This document shows, piece after piece, positions 1-9,154 of a stretch of 64,000 nucleotides of DNA. Origin of the DNA: Paraburkholderia silviterrae (GTDB taxonomy: Bacteria; Pseudomonadota; Gammaproteobacteria; Burkholderiales; Burkholderiaceae); the NCBI RefSeq assembly GCF_004353915.1, contig NZ_SMRP01000020.1, forward strand, positions 1 through 64,000, written 5' to 3'. The stretch's first letter is position 1. Every line of letters begins with the position of its first letter. Below the pieces are notes generated by a model. That model was given only the letters and a program-made list of their open reading frames with translations, was not told the origin of the DNA and did not search any database. A program made the translations under genes and the position numbers.

Positions 1-1881
1 GAAGTTGATGCGGTTTGTCTCGTAGTCGTTGGTCGACGTGCCGACATAGTTCAGCACGTCGGTTTCCTTGCCCGCGGGGTTGTAGTCCAGCTCCGAGGTT
101 TCGCCGCCAGTCGCGACATTGAAGTTGATCTGGTCCGTCTCGTAGTTGTTGGTTGCTGTCCCCGAGAAGTACTGAATGTCGGACTTGTGGCCCGTGGCAT
201 CAAACTGAATATTCGACGTTTCTATTCCGGTATAGTTAAATAACTCGTCATTGGCTTCTAATCCACCCGAGTTATAAAATACCTCATCAGTCTTTACGCC
301 ATTCGTATAGTTCAGCGCATCGACTTCCTTGCCCGTCGAAACGTTAAACTGCTCGTCCTGTGTAATCTGCCCGTTCGACGCCAGAAGGTCGTAGTCAGTC
401 TCCTGCCCCACCGTGTTGAACTTCTCGTCGTACGTTTCGACGCCCGCTGAACTAAATCCAAGATAATCTGTTTCGACACCAGCACCAAACAATTCATCGG
501 CAGTCTTTATGCCCGCCTGTGTAAAGAATAGTTCTGAGCCTGACGTCATCGATATGCTGTCGGTTTGCGTACCATACACGGATATCGTATCGTTCAGACC
601 ACCATGTACCGTGTAGCCAGAGCCGCCAGAAAGAGTAAGGGTGTCGCCGCTTCCCGAAAGCTGAACGGTGTCGTTGCCGCCCGTGACTGTAGCACCAAGC
701 CCGCTATTGACCGTAATCGTATCGCCAGATGCGGTGACACTATCGCCGGCGGCAAAGATGCCGATCACATTGCCGCTCCCGTTCACCGCTGTCGAGGAAT
801 TCGCGGTGTAGAGATCGAGCAGCGAACCGGTGTTGGGAACGAAGTTGACGATGTCGCCAGTACCATAGACTCCCGTGGTGTCGTTTGCAGTGGCGTTCAC
901 AGTGACTCCGTTGCCGTTAATTTCAGCACGGGAGTTGGCACTGAGATTGACCGTGCCGCTCACGCCGCTGGCGAAATTCACATGGTCGTCGTTGGCCGTG
1001 GTTGCGTTCTGGCCGTTGCCACCGATTGAAATCATGCTGCCAGAGCCGTTGACGTTCACCGTATCGGCACTACCGTCAATGGTTGCGCTTGCGTTTGCAT
1101 TGAGGCCAATCTGGAAACCCGAGACATCGGATACGACACCTCGACCACTGATCGTCTCCGTATCTGTAGTCCCGTTCATCGCAAGCACTACGCTGCTTAC
1201 CTGCGAACCGCTACTGTTTGTCTCAACATACTGGAAGGCATTCCCGCTTAATGGTGTTTCAGTCAGCGAATCACCACTTTGTCCAGGCATGATAATTTCC
1301 CAATTGCCACTGGAGTCGTTCAAGTTCAGCAGCATATCCTCATCTAACTGTTGCGGCGTATTCCCGATCCACTTATTGAATCCCGGCAGAAATGTGCTGT
1401 TGAACCAGTTTCCCATATCGACCGCTGTACCAACTGCCCCTACAGCCAAAGCGAAATCATTAGCATGCTCCGCGACTTCGCCCATCAAATCGGCGAGGCC
1501 GGCATTCTGCAATTGTGTGGCCCACGCACCGACGGTGGTAGCCGCAGTCCCAGCAATGCTGGCAGCGTCACCCGCGATTGAGGAAAGTGCTGCTGTTTGA
1601 TCGTTGATCCGTCCTTGTTGGGCCGCGTTTTGGTACGCGCTCATCTGATTACGTATGTCGGCCACTCCTGCGATCCCGCTTATGGCAACGGCAAAATTTG
1701 GATTATTCCCAAGCGCACCAATCGCACCCGCTAGCGCCCCTGCACTCGCAATCAGCCCTTGCTTCGCAGCAGAATCGTTAGGATTCGCATTGTATTGCTG
1801 CGCAGAGTTAACATACGTCACCCACGAATTAAAGAAACCCGCAATGTCCTTTCCGGTTTGCACAACTTCAATTCCAGACAT
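1..1881 (-). CDS. very long repetitive surface/secreted-type protein, N-terminal 627 residues (partial)
   Basis: The frame is open from an ATG at 1881 to the window edge, so the C-terminus is missing. The start has a purine-rich GGAGATTAATTT just upstream and lies 16 bp after the SUMF1-like gene. Residues 1-190 are Ala/Gly-rich and largely helical, with no Sec signal peptide. Residues ~230-480 are Gly/Asn/Ser/Thr-rich beta-type repeats built on patterns such as GSGDT and NGSGN. From ~480 onward there are ~11-15-residue repeats of the form F-N-x-x-G-x-E-T-D, loosely resembling YD/Rhs-like repeats. No RTX GGxGxD consensus is seen. Base composition is less GC-rich than most of the window. I do not recognise the family. 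A secreted adhesin, beta-solenoid protein or toxin carrier would fit, but this is inference from repeat style only. Confidence 0.75.
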   Translation of the reverse strand, partial: MSGIEVVQTGKDIAGFFNSWVTYVNSAQQYNANPNDSAAKQGLIASAGALAGAIGALGNNPNFAVAISGIAGVADIRNQMSAYQNAAQQGRINDQTAALSSIAGDAASIAGTAATTVGAWATQLQNAGLADLMGEVAEHANDFALAVGAVGTAVDMGNWFNSTFLPGFNKWIGNTPQQLDEDMLLNLNDSSGNWEIIMPGQSGDSLTETPLSGNAFQYVETNSSGSQVSSVVLAMNGTTDTETISGRGVVSDVSGFQIGLNANASATIDGSADTVNVNGSGSMISIGGNGQNATTANDDHVNFASGVSGTVNLSANSRAEINGNGVTVNATANDTTGVYGTGDIVNFVPNTGSLLDLYTANSSTAVNGSGNVIGIFAAGDSVTASGDTITVNSGLGATVTGGNDTVQLSGSGDTLTLSGGSGYTVHGGLNDTISVYGTQTDSISMTSGSELFFTQAGIKTADELFGAGVETDYLGFSSAGVETYDEKFNTVGQETDYDLLASNGQITQDEQFNVSTGKEVDALNYTNGVKTDEVFYNSGGLEANDELFNYTGIETSNIQFDATGHKSDIQYFSGTATNNYETDQINFNVATGGETSELDYNPAGKETDVLNYVGTSTNDYETNRINF

Positions 1882-1897
1882 AAATTAATCTCCTTGG

Positions 1898-2836
1898 TTA
1901 GTGCTGAATGCTTCTGGCAATACGAAAACCAAAATTACTCACGCGAGCATCGGCGGGCATCCCACTCCGGCTCGCGGATCGGGCGCTAACAGGAATTCCA
2001 GACCAGCTTGTTCCTCTCAAAGTCCTCGACTTACAGGTAGCCTGGTTTATGGAAGTATTGGGAGGAAGGTAATATCCAAAGCTCACGCAATCCCCAACCC
2101 ATTGCTCTGCATTGCCTAGCATGTCGAACAATCCCCATGGATTCGGCTTGAACGAACCAACCGGCGCGGTATAGATATACCCATCGGTGCAAAGCGCATG
2201 ATCTATGGTCGGATCAAGAAACCTTGCCGACTCATCACGAGCATTTTCGTATTCACATTGATCTTGCGGGTTGTTGCCCCAGTACGCCGCCGTATCCGTG
2301 CCCGCCCTCGCTGCGTATTCCCATTCGGCCTCGGTAGGTAGCCTGTAGGCTATTCCCTTATTCTTTGTCAGCTGGGAATTGAGCCATGCAATATATTTCT
2401 GCACGTCATTCCACGACACGCAAACAACAGGATCATTATCTGTCTGCTTGAACCCGGGATTCTGCCAGTCCGCATTCGCATCAGTGATCCAGGTCTTTCC
2501 ATCGAAAATCTCGCAACCTTTACCCCGAAATCCGGTCTCCCTTGCAAAAATAGCGAACTGCCTCCTGGTCACGTCAAATTCGGCGATAGCAAACGAATTT
2601 ACGTACTCTTCGTGCCGTGGTATCTCGTCGTTATACATGAAAGAATATTTCTCCTGTCCCACGAATTCATCCTTGGTTGCGCCCATCATGTATTTTCCGG
2701 CGGGAAGCACAACCATCTCGGAGCAAACATCGCAGTCCCGGAAATGGCCGAGCCGCACAACTTGATCCGTGCGTCCATCAGCCATCGCGGTAATCGATAC
2801 CCATGCAAGCGCAGTGAGTGCCAGCTGTTTTCGCAT
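1898..2836 (-). CDS. exported SUMF1 (formylglycine-generating-enzyme fold) protein, probably not an active FGE
   Basis: Starting at the ATG at 2836 gives 312 residues with an N-terminal signal peptide ending near AMA-DG. An in-frame ATG at 2932 would add 32 residues in front of that signal and is less likely. The SUMF1/FGE-sulfatase fold is shown by VVLPAGKYMMGA near the N-terminus, the RLPTEAEWEYAARAG motif, GNAEQWVGD, and the C-terminal GFRIARS. In true FGEs the segment after RGGSW carries two catalytic cysteines. Here LRGTSWSGIPVSARS has Gly and Ala at those places, so cysteine-to-formylglycine conversion is unlikely. The protein is predicted periplasmic. It lies 16 bp upstream of the giant repeat protein and is probably co-transcribed with it, so it may act on or bind that protein. 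That link is inference. Confidence 0.8.
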   Translation of the reverse strand: MRKQLALTALAWVSITAMADGRTDQVVRLGHFRDCDVCSEMVVLPAGKYMMGATKDEFVGQEKYSFMYNDEIPRHEEYVNSFAIAEFDVTRRQFAIFARETGFRGKGCEIFDGKTWITDANADWQNPGFKQTDNDPVVCVSWNDVQKYIAWLNSQLTKNKGIAYRLPTEAEWEYAARAGTDTAAYWGNNPQDQCEYENARDESARFLDPTIDHALCTDGYIYTAPVGSFKPNPWGLFDMLGNAEQWVGDCVSFGYYLPPNTSINQATCKSRTLRGTSWSGIPVSARSASRSGMPADARVSNFGFRIARSIQH

Positions 2837-3710
2837 CGACACAACGAAAATACCTATGACTCGAATAAATGAATCTATGGGAGGAATATCACGAAATAGC
2901 CTCGCAACATATTTGCGCACACATGACCTCACAATTTTTATATTTGGCAGTTCGCCTCAAATTATCAAATTGCGCCAATATTTATTCTCTTCTTTTTCTC
3001 ACATTAGCTCGCGCTTCGAATATAGGCGCCCGCCTCCCGAATTAGATGAAATTCCTCTCACCGAACCGTCAATATCATTCAAGCACCACCCCGAATCTAT
3101 CGCATCGTAGAATTCGGAAGTACTTGCCCGAGATCAAGTAATAAATGGTAATGAAAGGTGCGTGAACATCGCGCCGACGGCGTCCACTGTCGTTTTGCCT
3201 TCTATTTTCTTTCGAATTTCAGCAGCAGGGCGCCGCTGTATATTGCCGGGCAGCGCAACATGTAGCCTTGCCCATGTTTCGCGAATCACATAGCCGGGAC
3301 CATCAGGCCGTTTGTTCTTGCTGAGTTGCGACCCAGTTCTTTTCGAGAGTCATGGGACCAACCGTAGTTCGATGTCGAGTACGGCCACCGGTCGTTCTAG
3401 ATCCCTGACCTGTCGACGACTTCGTACATTGCCGCACCCCGTGCCGCAAAAAATCGGTCATGCAGTCTTGCGACCTTCGGTGAACCCCGCAGGCTTTCAA
3501 TCGGCGCGTTGATTCCAACAATCACTGCGACGGATCATCGACGATGCATATGCCGTACGCATTGACCTTGCCCTGAAAAAACCCATTGGGTACTGGCTTC
3601 TTCGGTCTCGATTCTCGCAGCGCTTCCTTCGGTCGTGATGTGCTTCGCACTGCAGAGGCACATCGCGGCCGGGCTAACGTTGGGCGCGACGAAAGGCTTA
3701 GGAGCGCGAA
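2837..3710. other. long non-coding or unassigned stretch at the composition boundary
   Basis: About 870 bp hold no gene I can support. The part from ~2930 to 3130 is strikingly AT-rich and probably carries the promoter of the SUMF1-like operon. From ~3300 onward the GC content rises towards the window average. Open frames of 60-110 codons (for example minus strand 3303-3521 and 3535-3975) have no recognisable domain, ribosome site or codon bias. They may be remnants of a gene broken where the two base compositions meet. Confidence 0.5.
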
Positions 3711-4244
3711 TCAGATGCGTTGTGCGAGCGTCTCTAGAACCGACTGCATCGGTTCGAATGCGGGCGCGCATGCGGCCAGCGCTTCGCGCGGACACCACGG
3801 GTACGGAAGCGTTGAAACCCAATCGAGAATTTCCGCACTCCATTGCGCCGGCACCGTGTGCATCGCCTCGATCACGATATGCAGCGCAGCGACGCGCCCC
3901 GTATCGCCCACCGCGCGCCATTCGTAACGGCCAAAGCCCACGCGCGCCGCACCGCTGCCTTTCTCCGTCATGCACACGAGCCAGTCGCAGTCGAACGTGG
4001 AGCCCTGCTCAGGCGCTGCGCCCAGGCACAGCGTGTAGACATTCTCATAACGCTGCGCGAACTCGCTCACGAGCACGCGCGCGATGGCGTCCGCGCCCTC
4101 TGCCTGCGAAGGAAACGCAATTTCGCTGGTTTGAAGCGTCATGACGAGCGTAGCGTCGAGCGTGAAGGCGTCGGCGATCAAGTGCGGACGGTTGCCGTCC
4201 TTGGCGCGGATGTATGTTTCGATCGAGCGGGCAAGCGTGGCCAT
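3711..4244 (-). CDS. NTF2/SnoaL-like protein of unknown substrate
   Basis: The 177-residue product (ATG at 4244) begins MATLARSIETYIRAKDG and shows the pattern of SnoaL/NTF2-like proteins. There is an N-terminal helix, then FTLDATLVM, a central GADAIARVLVSEFAQRYENV helix and strand, and a late FGRYEWRAV segment. These are small cone-shaped cytoplasmic proteins used as isomerases, hydrolases or ligand carriers. No catalytic residues can be assigned. An in-frame TTG at 4292 would add 16 Pro/Thr-rich residues; neither start has a clear ribosome site, so the start is uncertain. It lies 88 bp upstream... in the sense that the LysE gene ends at 4333 and runs in the same direction towards it, so the LysE gene is transcribed first. 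Confidence 0.6.
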   Translation of the reverse strand: MATLARSIETYIRAKDGNRPHLIADAFTLDATLVMTLQTSEIAFPSQAEGADAIARVLVSEFAQRYENVYTLCLGAAPEQGSTFDCDWLVCMTEKGSGAARVGFGRYEWRAVGDTGRVAALHIVIEAMHTVPAQWSAEILDWVSTLPYPWCPREALAACAPAFEPMQSVLETLAQRI

Positions 4245-4332
4245 GCAAGGGTCCGTGGGCGGCGTAATGGGTGGGACGGCAGTGGAGACCAAAGGGCAGG
4301 ACGCCCAGCGATATCCCTACGGGGAGCGTGTA

Positions 4333-4944
4333 CTACCTCGCCGCAATCGTCACCGCCGCCCCCGCCATGGCGATCGCGCTGCTGCGATTCGCGGCACGCA
4401 CCATGCGGCGGCTCGTGAGCAAGCGCCGCGCGCGCGTGGCGAACAGTGCCCAGACGAGATCGGTGGCGATGAGCACCGCGAGCATCGTGAGCACGAGCTC
4501 CGACCAGGCGAGCACGCCTACGCGCGAGAGATCGACCATCGTCGGCAGCAGGGCCATATAGAAAATCATGATCTTCGGGTTTCCAAGCGCGACGGAGAGC
4601 CCGGCGATAAACATGCGCACTGGCGAGCGCTTGCCCGGCAGACTGTCCGCCTGCAGCTCGGCGGGCGCAAACCACATCTTCCACGCGAGAAACATCAGAT
4701 ACGCGACGCCCAGAAACTTGAGCACGAGAAACCCAAGCGCAAAGGTATGCGCAAGCGCCGCGAGCCCCGCAACGGCGCAGGTCAGCCAGACCGCCTCGCC
4801 AATCCACATGGCAGCGAGGAATGGCAGCACATCGCGAAAGCCGCTGGTCAGCACGCGGGCCACCAGGGCCGCGACACTCGGGCCAGGCATGCCGGCCATC
4901 ACAAGGAGTGCCAGCGCGAATGCGCTCAGACTGGAAAACGCCAT
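4333..4944 (-). CDS. LysE/RhtB-family amino-acid exporter
   Basis: The 203-residue product starts at the ATG at 4944, preceded by AAGAGGAGATTTCC, a strong ribosome site. An upstream in-frame start at 4980 would put coding sequence over that site. Six hydrophobic segments are visible. The first carries the family hallmark MAGMPGPSVAALVARVLTSG, which resembles the PGP(N/S) motif of LysE/RhtB exporters, and FLGVAYLMFLAWKMW follows in the third. The mid-protein GNPKIMIFYMALLP segment is also typical. The family exports amino acids or homoserine/threonine-like compounds by proton exchange across the inner membrane. The substrate cannot be read from sequence. The gene is divergent from the DUF3348 operon. 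Confidence 0.88.
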   Translation of the reverse strand: MAFSSLSAFALALLVMAGMPGPSVAALVARVLTSGFRDVLPFLAAMWIGEAVWLTCAVAGLAALAHTFALGFLVLKFLGVAYLMFLAWKMWFAPAELQADSLPGKRSPVRMFIAGLSVALGNPKIMIFYMALLPTMVDLSRVGVLAWSELVLTMLAVLIATDLVWALFATRARRLLTSRRMVRAANRSSAIAMAGAAVTIAAR

Positions 4945-5189
4945 GGAAATCTCCTCTTGCGCGAGCGGCAGCGCCCACACGGGAGAAACAGTTTAACCCG
5001 CGCCAATGATTCAGTCTGACGATTACCCGGCACGGCGGCCCGCCCCAATGGACCCGAAAAATCCTGAATCGCCCGCCCAGCCGCCCACGCACTGGCGCCT
5101 TCAGCGCAGATAAACCGCCGCCCGAGACGCAAAACCGCAAGCCACCCCGCGCCGCCGTGTAAACTGCTGCCTTTTTGACCTCTTGTGGT

Positions 5190-6128
5190 ATGGTCCATCC
5201 CCCGCAACGCACGTCCCTAAGCGGTCCGGCCCTCGTTCGCTTGCTCGCACGCCTCGGCGAGACCGAGGTGCAGGCCTCGCCGCAGCCGCTCGCGGACCGG
5301 CTGAGCCAGTGGCTCGGCTGGACCGACGCGATCGCGCTATCGACGGTACTCGCCGCGCCGGCGCCCACCGTGGCGGGCGGCGCGCGCGCGAACGGCGACG
5401 ACGAGGCGCAACGGTGCCTGAGCCTGCGCTCCGCGCTTTCGAAAGCGATCGCGCTGGACGGCGTGCTCGCGCCGGCGAAAGCACGCCGCGTCGGCGGCGG
5501 CTACGGTCACGCGCGCCCGTCGCAACAGCCAGCGCCGGTTCCGGAAGCGCCCGAAGCGGACACCGACTACGCGGTCTTTCGTCAGTGCTACATCGCGCTG
5601 CAGCAGAAGATGGAGACCGATATCGTCGACTTGCGCGGCCGTCTGCGCAGCCGGCTCGCGGCGGTGTCGCCCGCCATGGCGAAGCTCGCGACGCTAGACG
5701 CCGCCATGGAGCGCTCGCTGGCCGCGCGCGAGCGCAGTCTGCTCGGCACGGTCCCCGGCTTGCTGGGCGCGCATTTCGAGCGTCTGCGCAAGGCGGCCCG
5801 TGAAGCTGCGGCCCGCGAAGCGCAGGCTGCAGCCGATAGCGCGCCAGGCGCCGAAAGCGCCGGGCACGCCCAACAGGCCGATGACGCCGCAGCATCGGCC
5901 GCCGCGGTATCAGCTGCCGCGGTTGCCGCAACACCGGCCGCTGCGGCAATCGCCACCGTGGTGGCAGCGACCATCGCGCCAAAGGCACCGGCCAGCCTTA
6001 CCAGCACGGCCGCGCCCGGCGCCTGGCTCGACATGTTCCGCAAAGATGTACAGAGCGTTTTGCTCGCCGAACTGGATGTTCGGTTTCAACCGGTAGAAGG
6101 GCTGCTCGCAGCGCTTCGTGCCCGCTAG
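5190..6128 (+). CDS. DUF3348 family protein, first gene of the motor-like operon
   Basis: The 312-residue product starts at the ATG at 5190. The MVHPPQRTSLSGPALVRLLARL opening with the following DRLSQWLGWTDAIALS segment is the conserved N-terminus of DUF3348 proteins, which are largely confined to Burkholderiales. A TTG 15 bp upstream is a less likely start. The middle is helical and charged (about residues 125-195, FRQCYIALQQKMETDI and later). A long Ala-rich linker of low complexity occupies about residues 195-275, and a conserved helical C-terminus ends at the stop. There is no signal peptide or membrane segment, so the protein should be cytoplasmic. Function is unknown. It is followed after 20 bp by the DUF802 gene and is presumably a soluble partner of the membrane complex. 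Confidence 0.85.
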   Translation: MVHPPQRTSLSGPALVRLLARLGETEVQASPQPLADRLSQWLGWTDAIALSTVLAAPAPTVAGGARANGDDEAQRCLSLRSALSKAIALDGVLAPAKARRVGGGYGHARPSQQPAPVPEAPEADTDYAVFRQCYIALQQKMETDIVDLRGRLRSRLAAVSPAMAKLATLDAAMERSLAARERSLLGTVPGLLGAHFERLRKAAREAAAREAQAAADSAPGAESAGHAQQADDAAASAAAVSAAAVAATPAAAAIATVVAATIAPKAPASLTSTAAPGAWLDMFRKDVQSVLLAELDVRFQPVEGLLAALRAR

Positions 6129-6148
6129 CGCCTGCTAACCCAAACGCT

Positions 6149-9100
6149 ATGTCCAGACTTCGTATCGATCTCGTTGTTTTCCTCGCCGGTCTTGCAGCAG
6201 TGTGCTGGATCGCCGCCGGCTATGCCGGCTCGAATCCGCTCGCGCTGGCCGTCACTGTGCTGATCGGCGCCTGCTATGTGGCCGGCGCGTTCGAGCTGTA
6301 TCGCTACAACCAGGCCACCGCCACGCTCACGCGTGCCGTGGGCGCGACGCCCCGGCCCGCCGCTTCGCTCGGGGCCTGGCTCGACCCACTGCATCCGAGC
6401 CTGCGCAGCGCCGTGCGGGCGCGCGTCGAAGGCGAGCGCGTCGCGCTGCCCGGCCCGTCGCTCACACCGTATCTGGTCGGCCTGCTCGTGCTGCTCGGCA
6501 TGCTGGGCACGCTGCTCGGCATGGTGACGACGCTGCGCGGCACCGGCGTGGCGCTCGACGGCGCCACCGATCTCGACGGCATCCGCGCCGCGCTCGCTGG
6601 TCCGATCCGCGGGCTCGGCTTCGCGTTCGGCACCTCGATCGCGGGCGTGGCCAGCTCGGCCATGCTCGGTTTGCTATCCGCGCTGTGCCGCCGCGAGCGC
6701 ATCGAGGCCGCCCAGCGCCTCGACGCGCAGATCGGCACCACGCTGCGCCCGTTCTCACACGCACATCAGCGCGAGACGAGCTTCGCGCTGATGCAGCGTC
6801 AGGCCGAGGCGATGCCCCAACTGGTCGAGCGCCTCGGGGCGATGATGACGGCCATCGAGCGCCAGGGCGCCGCGCTCGGCGAGCGTCAGCTCGCGAGCCA
6901 GCAGGCCTTCCTCGACAGCGCCGAGGCGGCTTATGCTCGCCTCGCGTCGTCGGTGGGCGAATCGCTCAAAGCGAGCGCCGCCGAAAGCGCGCGCGCTGCC
7001 GGCGCGGCCTTCGCGCCCGTCGTGGAAGCGACGATGGCGGGCCTCGCGCGCGAAAGCGCGGCCCTGCACGGCACCCTCACGCAAGCCGTGGAGCGCCAGC
7101 TCGACGGCCTCGCCTCGGGCTTCGAGGCCAATACCACGCGCGTGGCCGGCATCTGGAACGAGGCCCTTGCGGACCAGCGCCGCTCGGGCGAAGCGCTAGC
7201 GCGCGACCTGCAAGGCGCGCTCGAGCGTTTCACCGCGACCTTCGAGGCACGCTCGGCCAATCTGGTCCAGGACGTCGACGCGCGTCTCGCGGCATCGGCT
7301 TCCGGTGTCTCGCAGGCGTGGCAGGAAGCGCTCGCGCGCCAGGAGCGCGCCGGCGAAAAGCTCGCGAGCGACAACCAGCAAGCGCTCTCCTCGGCCGCCG
7401 CGACTTTCGAGCAGCACTCGGCGGCGCTCCTGCGCGCCGTGAGCGATGCGCAGGCGAATCTGCAGACGCAACTCGTCGCGCGCGACGAGGCGCGCCTCGC
7501 GACGTGGAGCGAAACGCTCGGCGCGATGGGCACCACGCTGCGCGACGAATGGCGCACGACCAGCGCGCAGGCGGCGGAGCATCAGCAGGCGGTTTGCGCG
7601 ACGCTCGCCCAAACCGCAGAAGCCATCGCCGCCCAGACCGAAACGCACGCGAACGGCATGCTCGCCGAAATCTCGCGCGCAGCCGTTTCGGCAACGGCTG
7701 CGTGGCAGACGGCAAGCACGCAGGCGGCAGAGCGTCAGCAGGCCGTGTGCGAGACGCTGGCCAAAACCGCGAGCGATATCGCCGCGCACGCCGGCACGCA
7801 CACGAACAGCACGATCGCCGAAATCACACGCGTGGCCGAGGCCTCGTCGGCGGCATGGCAGGCGGCGAGCACACAGGCTGCCGAACGCCAGCAGATCATC
7901 TGCGATGCGCTTTCGAAGACGGCGAACGACATCGGCACGCAGACCGCGGCGCATGCGAGCGGCACCATTGCGGAAATTTCGCGTGCGGCAGAAGTCAATG
8001 CAGCGGCATGGCAGGCGGCGAGCACACAGGCTGCCGAACGCCAGCAGACGATCTGCGATGCGCTTGCGAAGACGGCGAACGACATCTCTGCGCAAACCGA
8101 GGCGCACGCGAGCGGCACCATCGCCGAAATCGCGCGCGCGGCGCAAGCCAATGCGTCGGCATGGCAAGCGGCAAGTGCACAAGCGGCTGAGCGCCAGCAG
8201 GCAATCTGCGATGCGCTCGCGAAGACGGCAAACGACATCGCTGCACAAACCGAAGCCCATGCGAGCGGCACGATCACCGAAATCGCGCGCGCGGCAGAAG
8301 CCAACGCAACGGCGTGGCAAGCGGCAAGCGCACAGGCGGCCGAACGTCAGCAGATCATTTGCGACGCGCTAGCGAAAACCGCGAACGACATCGCCACGCA
8401 AACCGAAGCGCATGCGAGTGGCACGATTGCTGAAATCGCGCGTGCGGCAGAGGCGAATGCAACGGCATGGCAAGCCGCAAGCACGCAGGCCGCCGAACGC
8501 CACCAGGCAACCTGCGACGCGCTCGAAAAAACTGCAAACATCATCGCCACGCAGACCGAAGCCCACGCCAACGGCACCATCGCCGAAATCGCGCGCCTCG
8601 TCGATGCCGCATCGGAAGCGCCGCGCGTGGCCGCGGAAGTCGTCGCCGAGCTGCGCCAGAAGCTCTCCGAGAGCATGGTCCAGGATACCGCGATGCTCGA
8701 GGAGCGCAGCCGTCTGCTCTCCACCGTCACCACGCTGCTCGACGCCGTGAATCACGCGAGCACGGAGCAGCGCACCGCCATCGACGCGCTCGTGCAGACC
8801 TCGGCGGGCCTCATGGAGCGCGTGGGCGCGCGCTTCGACAGCCAGGTCGAGGCCGGCGCGCACACGCTCGAAGGCGCGGCGGCCCAGGTCACGGGCAGCG
8901 CCGTCGAAATGGCGAGCCTGGGCGATGCGTTCGGCGCGGCCGTCCAGCACTTCGGCGAATCGAACGACAAGCTCCTGACGCAGCTGCAGCGCATCGAAAC
9001 CGCGCTCGACAAGTCGCTTTCGCGCAGCGACGACCAGCTCGCCTACTACGTCGCCCAGGCCAAGGAAGTGATCGACCTGAGCCTGCTTTCGCAGAAGCAG

Positions 9101-9154
9101 ATCGTCGAGAACCTGCAGCGTTTCAGCGCTCAAGCGGGAGCTGAGGCCGCATGA
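6149..9154 (+). CDS. DUF802 protein: MotA/ExbB-like membrane stator with a long repeat-containing helical tail
   Basis: The 1001-residue product has hydrophobic segments at about 7-25, 32-51, 107-128 and 153-178. The last two, with LGTLLGMVTTL and GLGFAFGTSIAGVASS around a short loop, follow the pattern of the TM3/TM4 pair of MotA/TolQ/ExbB proton-channel proteins. After residue ~185 the chain is hydrophilic, Ala/Gln/Glu-rich and almost certainly coiled coil to the end. It includes seven tandem 51-residue repeats at residues 471-827, the repeat type from which DUF802 was named. The stop overlaps the start of the OmpA-like gene, so the two are translationally coupled. A four-TM stator followed by a long cytoplasmic helical tail is the plan of ZorA in Zorya defence systems. 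The motor role is inference; the four TM segments and the repeats are read directly. Confidence 0.9.
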   Translation: MSRLRIDLVVFLAGLAAVCWIAAGYAGSNPLALAVTVLIGACYVAGAFELYRYNQATATLTRAVGATPRPAASLGAWLDPLHPSLRSAVRARVEGERVALPGPSLTPYLVGLLVLLGMLGTLLGMVTTLRGTGVALDGATDLDGIRAALAGPIRGLGFAFGTSIAGVASSAMLGLLSALCRRERIEAAQRLDAQIGTTLRPFSHAHQRETSFALMQRQAEAMPQLVERLGAMMTAIERQGAALGERQLASQQAFLDSAEAAYARLASSVGESLKASAAESARAAGAAFAPVVEATMAGLARESAALHGTLTQAVERQLDGLASGFEANTTRVAGIWNEALADQRRSGEALARDLQGALERFTATFEARSANLVQDVDARLAASASGVSQAWQEALARQERAGEKLASDNQQALSSAAATFEQHSAALLRAVSDAQANLQTQLVARDEARLATWSETLGAMGTTLRDEWRTTSAQAAEHQQAVCATLAQTAEAIAAQTETHANGMLAEISRAAVSATAAWQTASTQAAERQQAVCETLAKTASDIAAHAGTHTNSTIAEITRVAEASSAAWQAASTQAAERQQIICDALSKTANDIGTQTAAHASGTIAEISRAAEVNAAAWQAASTQAAERQQTICDALAKTANDISAQTEAHASGTIAEIARAAQANASAWQAASAQAAERQQAICDALAKTANDIAAQTEAHASGTITEIARAAEANATAWQAASAQAAERQQIICDALAKTANDIATQTEAHASGTIAEIARAAEANATAWQAASTQAAERHQATCDALEKTANIIATQTEAHANGTIAEIARLVDAASEAPRVAAEVVAELRQKLSESMVQDTAMLEERSRLLSTVTTLLDAVNHASTEQRTAIDALVQTSAGLMERVGARFDSQVEAGAHTLEGAAAQVTGSAVEMASLGDAFGAAVQHFGESNDKLLTQLQRIETALDKSLSRSDDQLAYYVAQAKEVIDLSLLSQKQIVENLQRFSAQAGAEAA
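7559..8629 (+). repeat. seven tandem in-frame 153-bp repeats inside the DUF802 gene
   Basis: Repeat units begin at 7559, 7712, 7865, 8018, 8171, 8324 and 8477, each exactly 153 bp (51 codons). The core is a variant of STQAAERQQTICDALAKT followed by a TEAHASGTIAEIARAAE segment and AAWQAA. Inner copies are closer to each other than the first and last, as expected from repeated unequal exchange. Copy number may vary between strains, which would lengthen or shorten the helical tail without a frameshift. Confidence 0.93.

Noticed and set aside
1898..2836. SUMF1-fold protein as a variable target of a diversity-generating retroelement
   Set aside because: The C-terminal fold fits, but no reverse transcriptase or template repeat exists in the window.
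3303..3975. Open frames of 70-146 codons on the minus strand as genes
   Set aside because: No ribosome site, no recognisable domain and overlap with other frames in GC-rich DNA; kept only as unassigned sequence.
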